24,862 bases of DNA from CAYUIS01 sp964444825 (GTDB taxonomy: Bacteria; Chloroflexota; Anaerolineae; B4-G1), in the NCBI GenBank assembly GCA_964444825.1, contig CAYUIS010000070.1, positions 1 through 24,862 on the forward strand, given 5' to 3'. Below are positions 23,810 to 24,862 of this stretch, piece by piece; position 1 is the stretch's first letter, and each line of letters begins with the position of its first letter. The notes beneath the pieces were generated by a model. The model saw only the letters and a list, made by a program, of their open reading frames with translations. It was not told the DNA's origin and did not search any database. Both the position numbers and the translations under genes were made by a program.

Positions 23810-24862
23810 ATGAGAGCTACGATTGCAGTTGACAACGACGATGCATTGTCCGCCATACGCGGATTCCTCAAGCAGTTGCTGGAGGCGGATGTGGTGGATG
23901 CGCTCTTGGTGCCTATGGAGACTCCCGCCGGTACGGTCACGCCTGCGCTGGTTGCCGAACCTGCCTTGCTCGACGCAGCGAACCCGCTGGCCCCGGTGAT
24001 GGGGCTCAATGCGGCGCGTATGGCGGGGAAAGTGTCCATCCGCGAGCCTCGGGGACGTATCGGCGTGGTGCTGCGCCCGTGCGAACTACGGGCGCTGGTG
24101 GAGTTGGTCAAGCTCCAGCAGGCCAGCCTGGAGGATCTGGTGACCATCGGCGTGGACTGCCCGGGAACCTACGATGTGTCCGTCTACACCGCGATGCGGG
24201 ATAATGGCGGAGTGGATATGGCTCCGTTGATGGAGGCGGCCCATAGTGGCGAACTGGTTGCGGAGGAGGAGTTGGTCCTGCGTGACGCTTGCCAGATGTG
24301 CGAAAAGCCCTACGCTGAGGGGGCTGACATCCTGCTGGGGCTCTTTGGTGCGGACCTGACCGTTGGTGTCCCGGTGACTTTGTCTGACGAGATGGGCGAA
24401 AAGCTGGGTCTGACGCCGTCGGAAGACAGCGGGAAGCGAGCCGAGGTGGTGGAGAGAGTGGTCACGTCACGCACCGAGGTGCGTGACGCGCGCTTTGCCA
24501 AGATCCGCCAGCAGCTTGATCAGGAGGGTGTCGAGGGGGTTCTGGCTGCTTGTGTGCGCTGCCACAACTGTATGACCGTCTGTCCCATCTGCTACTGCAA
24601 GATGTGTCTCTTCAAAAGCCCACCCTTCGACCACGAGCCGATGCAGTATCTGCAATGGGCACGGCGCAAGGGCGCGTATCGCGTGCCCGCCGACACGATG
24701 CTATTCCACTTGACACGCCTCAACCATATGGTACTATCCTGTGTCGGCTGCGGTATGTGCACCAGCGGCTGTCCAGCCGATCTGCCAGTGGGGCGCATCT
24801 TTCGCACCATCGGCCAGCAGGTGCAAGCGACATTTGACTACGAGCCGGGCCGTAGTATCGAC
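23810..24862 (+). CDS. FdhB/FrhB-like iron-sulfur protein, 3'-partial
   Basis: The frame is open from the ATG at 23810 (AAGGAG at 23799-23804, 5-base spacing) to the right edge, giving 351 residues without a stop. The middle carries the FrhB/FdhB-type signature PCELRAL (Pro90-Cys91) within GVVLRPCELRALVEL, then VTIGVDCPGTYD and RDACQMCEKP. A Cys-rich block follows: Cys248-251-254-258 with Cys261, 263 and 266 (CVRCHNCMTVCPICYCKMC). A last [4Fe-4S] motif is Cys311-314-317-321 (CVGCGMCTSGCP). This matches the beta subunit of formate dehydrogenase and F420-dependent enzymes that partner with Hdr/MvhD. In Hdr clusters such a gene is often next to a formate dehydrogenase catalytic subunit or hydrogenase, so that is what I expect to the right. 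Without it, the substrate is uncertain. Confidence 0.85.
   Translation, partial: MRATIAVDNDDALSAIRGFLKQLLEADVVDALLVPMETPAGTVTPALVAEPALLDAANPLAPVMGLNAARMAGKVSIREPRGRIGVVLRPCELRALVELVKLQQASLEDLVTIGVDCPGTYDVSVYTAMRDNGGVDMAPLMEAAHSGELVAEEELVLRDACQMCEKPYAEGADILLGLFGADLTVGVPVTLSDEMGEKLGLTPSEDSGKRAEVVERVVTSRTEVRDARFAKIRQQLDQEGVEGVLAACVRCHNCMTVCPICYCKMCLFKSPPFDHEPMQYLQWARRKGAYRVPADTMLFHLTRLNHMVLSCVGCGMCTSGCPADLPVGRIFRTIGQQVQATFDYEPGRSID

Overview
The window is a dense, single-strand (+) block of anaerobic C1 metabolism genes from a bacterium of roughly 60% GC. The CFeSP, methyltransferase and activator genes are of the bacterial acetogen type rather than the archaeal CdhD/CdhE type. Short palindromic repeats in the gaps (for example at 8898-8929 and 13038-13070) resemble dispersed repeats I associate with Chloroflexota/Anaerolineae genomes. 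An uncultured anaerobic Chloroflexota-like bacterium is my best guess, but the phylum is inference. No tRNA, rRNA, CRISPR array, transposase or prophage gene was seen. No gap between genes exceeds about 145 bases.

Region 1 (1-8887) is a Wood-Ljungdahl (reductive acetyl-CoA) cluster. It opens with an open reading frame cut by the window edge that joins the C-terminal end of acetyl-CoA synthase (AcsB) to a complete CFeSP small subunit (AcsD). There follow AcsC (CFeSP large subunit), the corrinoid activator RACo/AcsV, a radical SAM protein of unknown role, CooC (nickel insertion ATPase), AcsE (methyl-THF:CFeSP methyltransferase) and FolD. Several genes overlap by 4 bases and are probably translationally coupled. 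Methylene-THF reductase (MetF/MetV) is absent from the window.

Region 2 (8965-22303) is an unusually large heterodisulfide-reductase-like (Hdr) set. It holds hdrC-hdrB, then a decayed class V aminotransferase and a GNAT acetyltransferase, then hdrC-hdrB-hdrA (a 1014-residue double HdrA), an HdrA with a GltD/NfnB-like NAD(P)H module inserted into it, an HdrC-HdrB fusion (HdrD-like), a third HdrA lacking its inserted ferredoxin, and mvhD. In total there are three HdrA polypeptides carrying four HdrA flavin modules, three HdrB units, three HdrC units and one MvhD.

Region 3 (22322-24862) holds an alkaline-phosphatase/sulfatase superfamily hydrolase with Thr at the nucleophile position. The last gene is an FdhB/FrhB-like iron-sulfur protein that runs off the right edge.

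How they may work together: FolD, AcsE, CFeSP, RACo, CooC and ACS carry a methyl group from the folate pool to acetyl-CoA, or the reverse. The Hdr/MvhD/FdhB-like set could exchange electrons between NAD(P)H, ferredoxin, formate or H2 and the low-potential steps, by flavin-based electron bifurcation. The most novel point is the combination of a split HdrA-GltD protein, a double HdrA and a cluster-depleted HdrA beside the acs genes, plus the AcsB-AcsD fusion.
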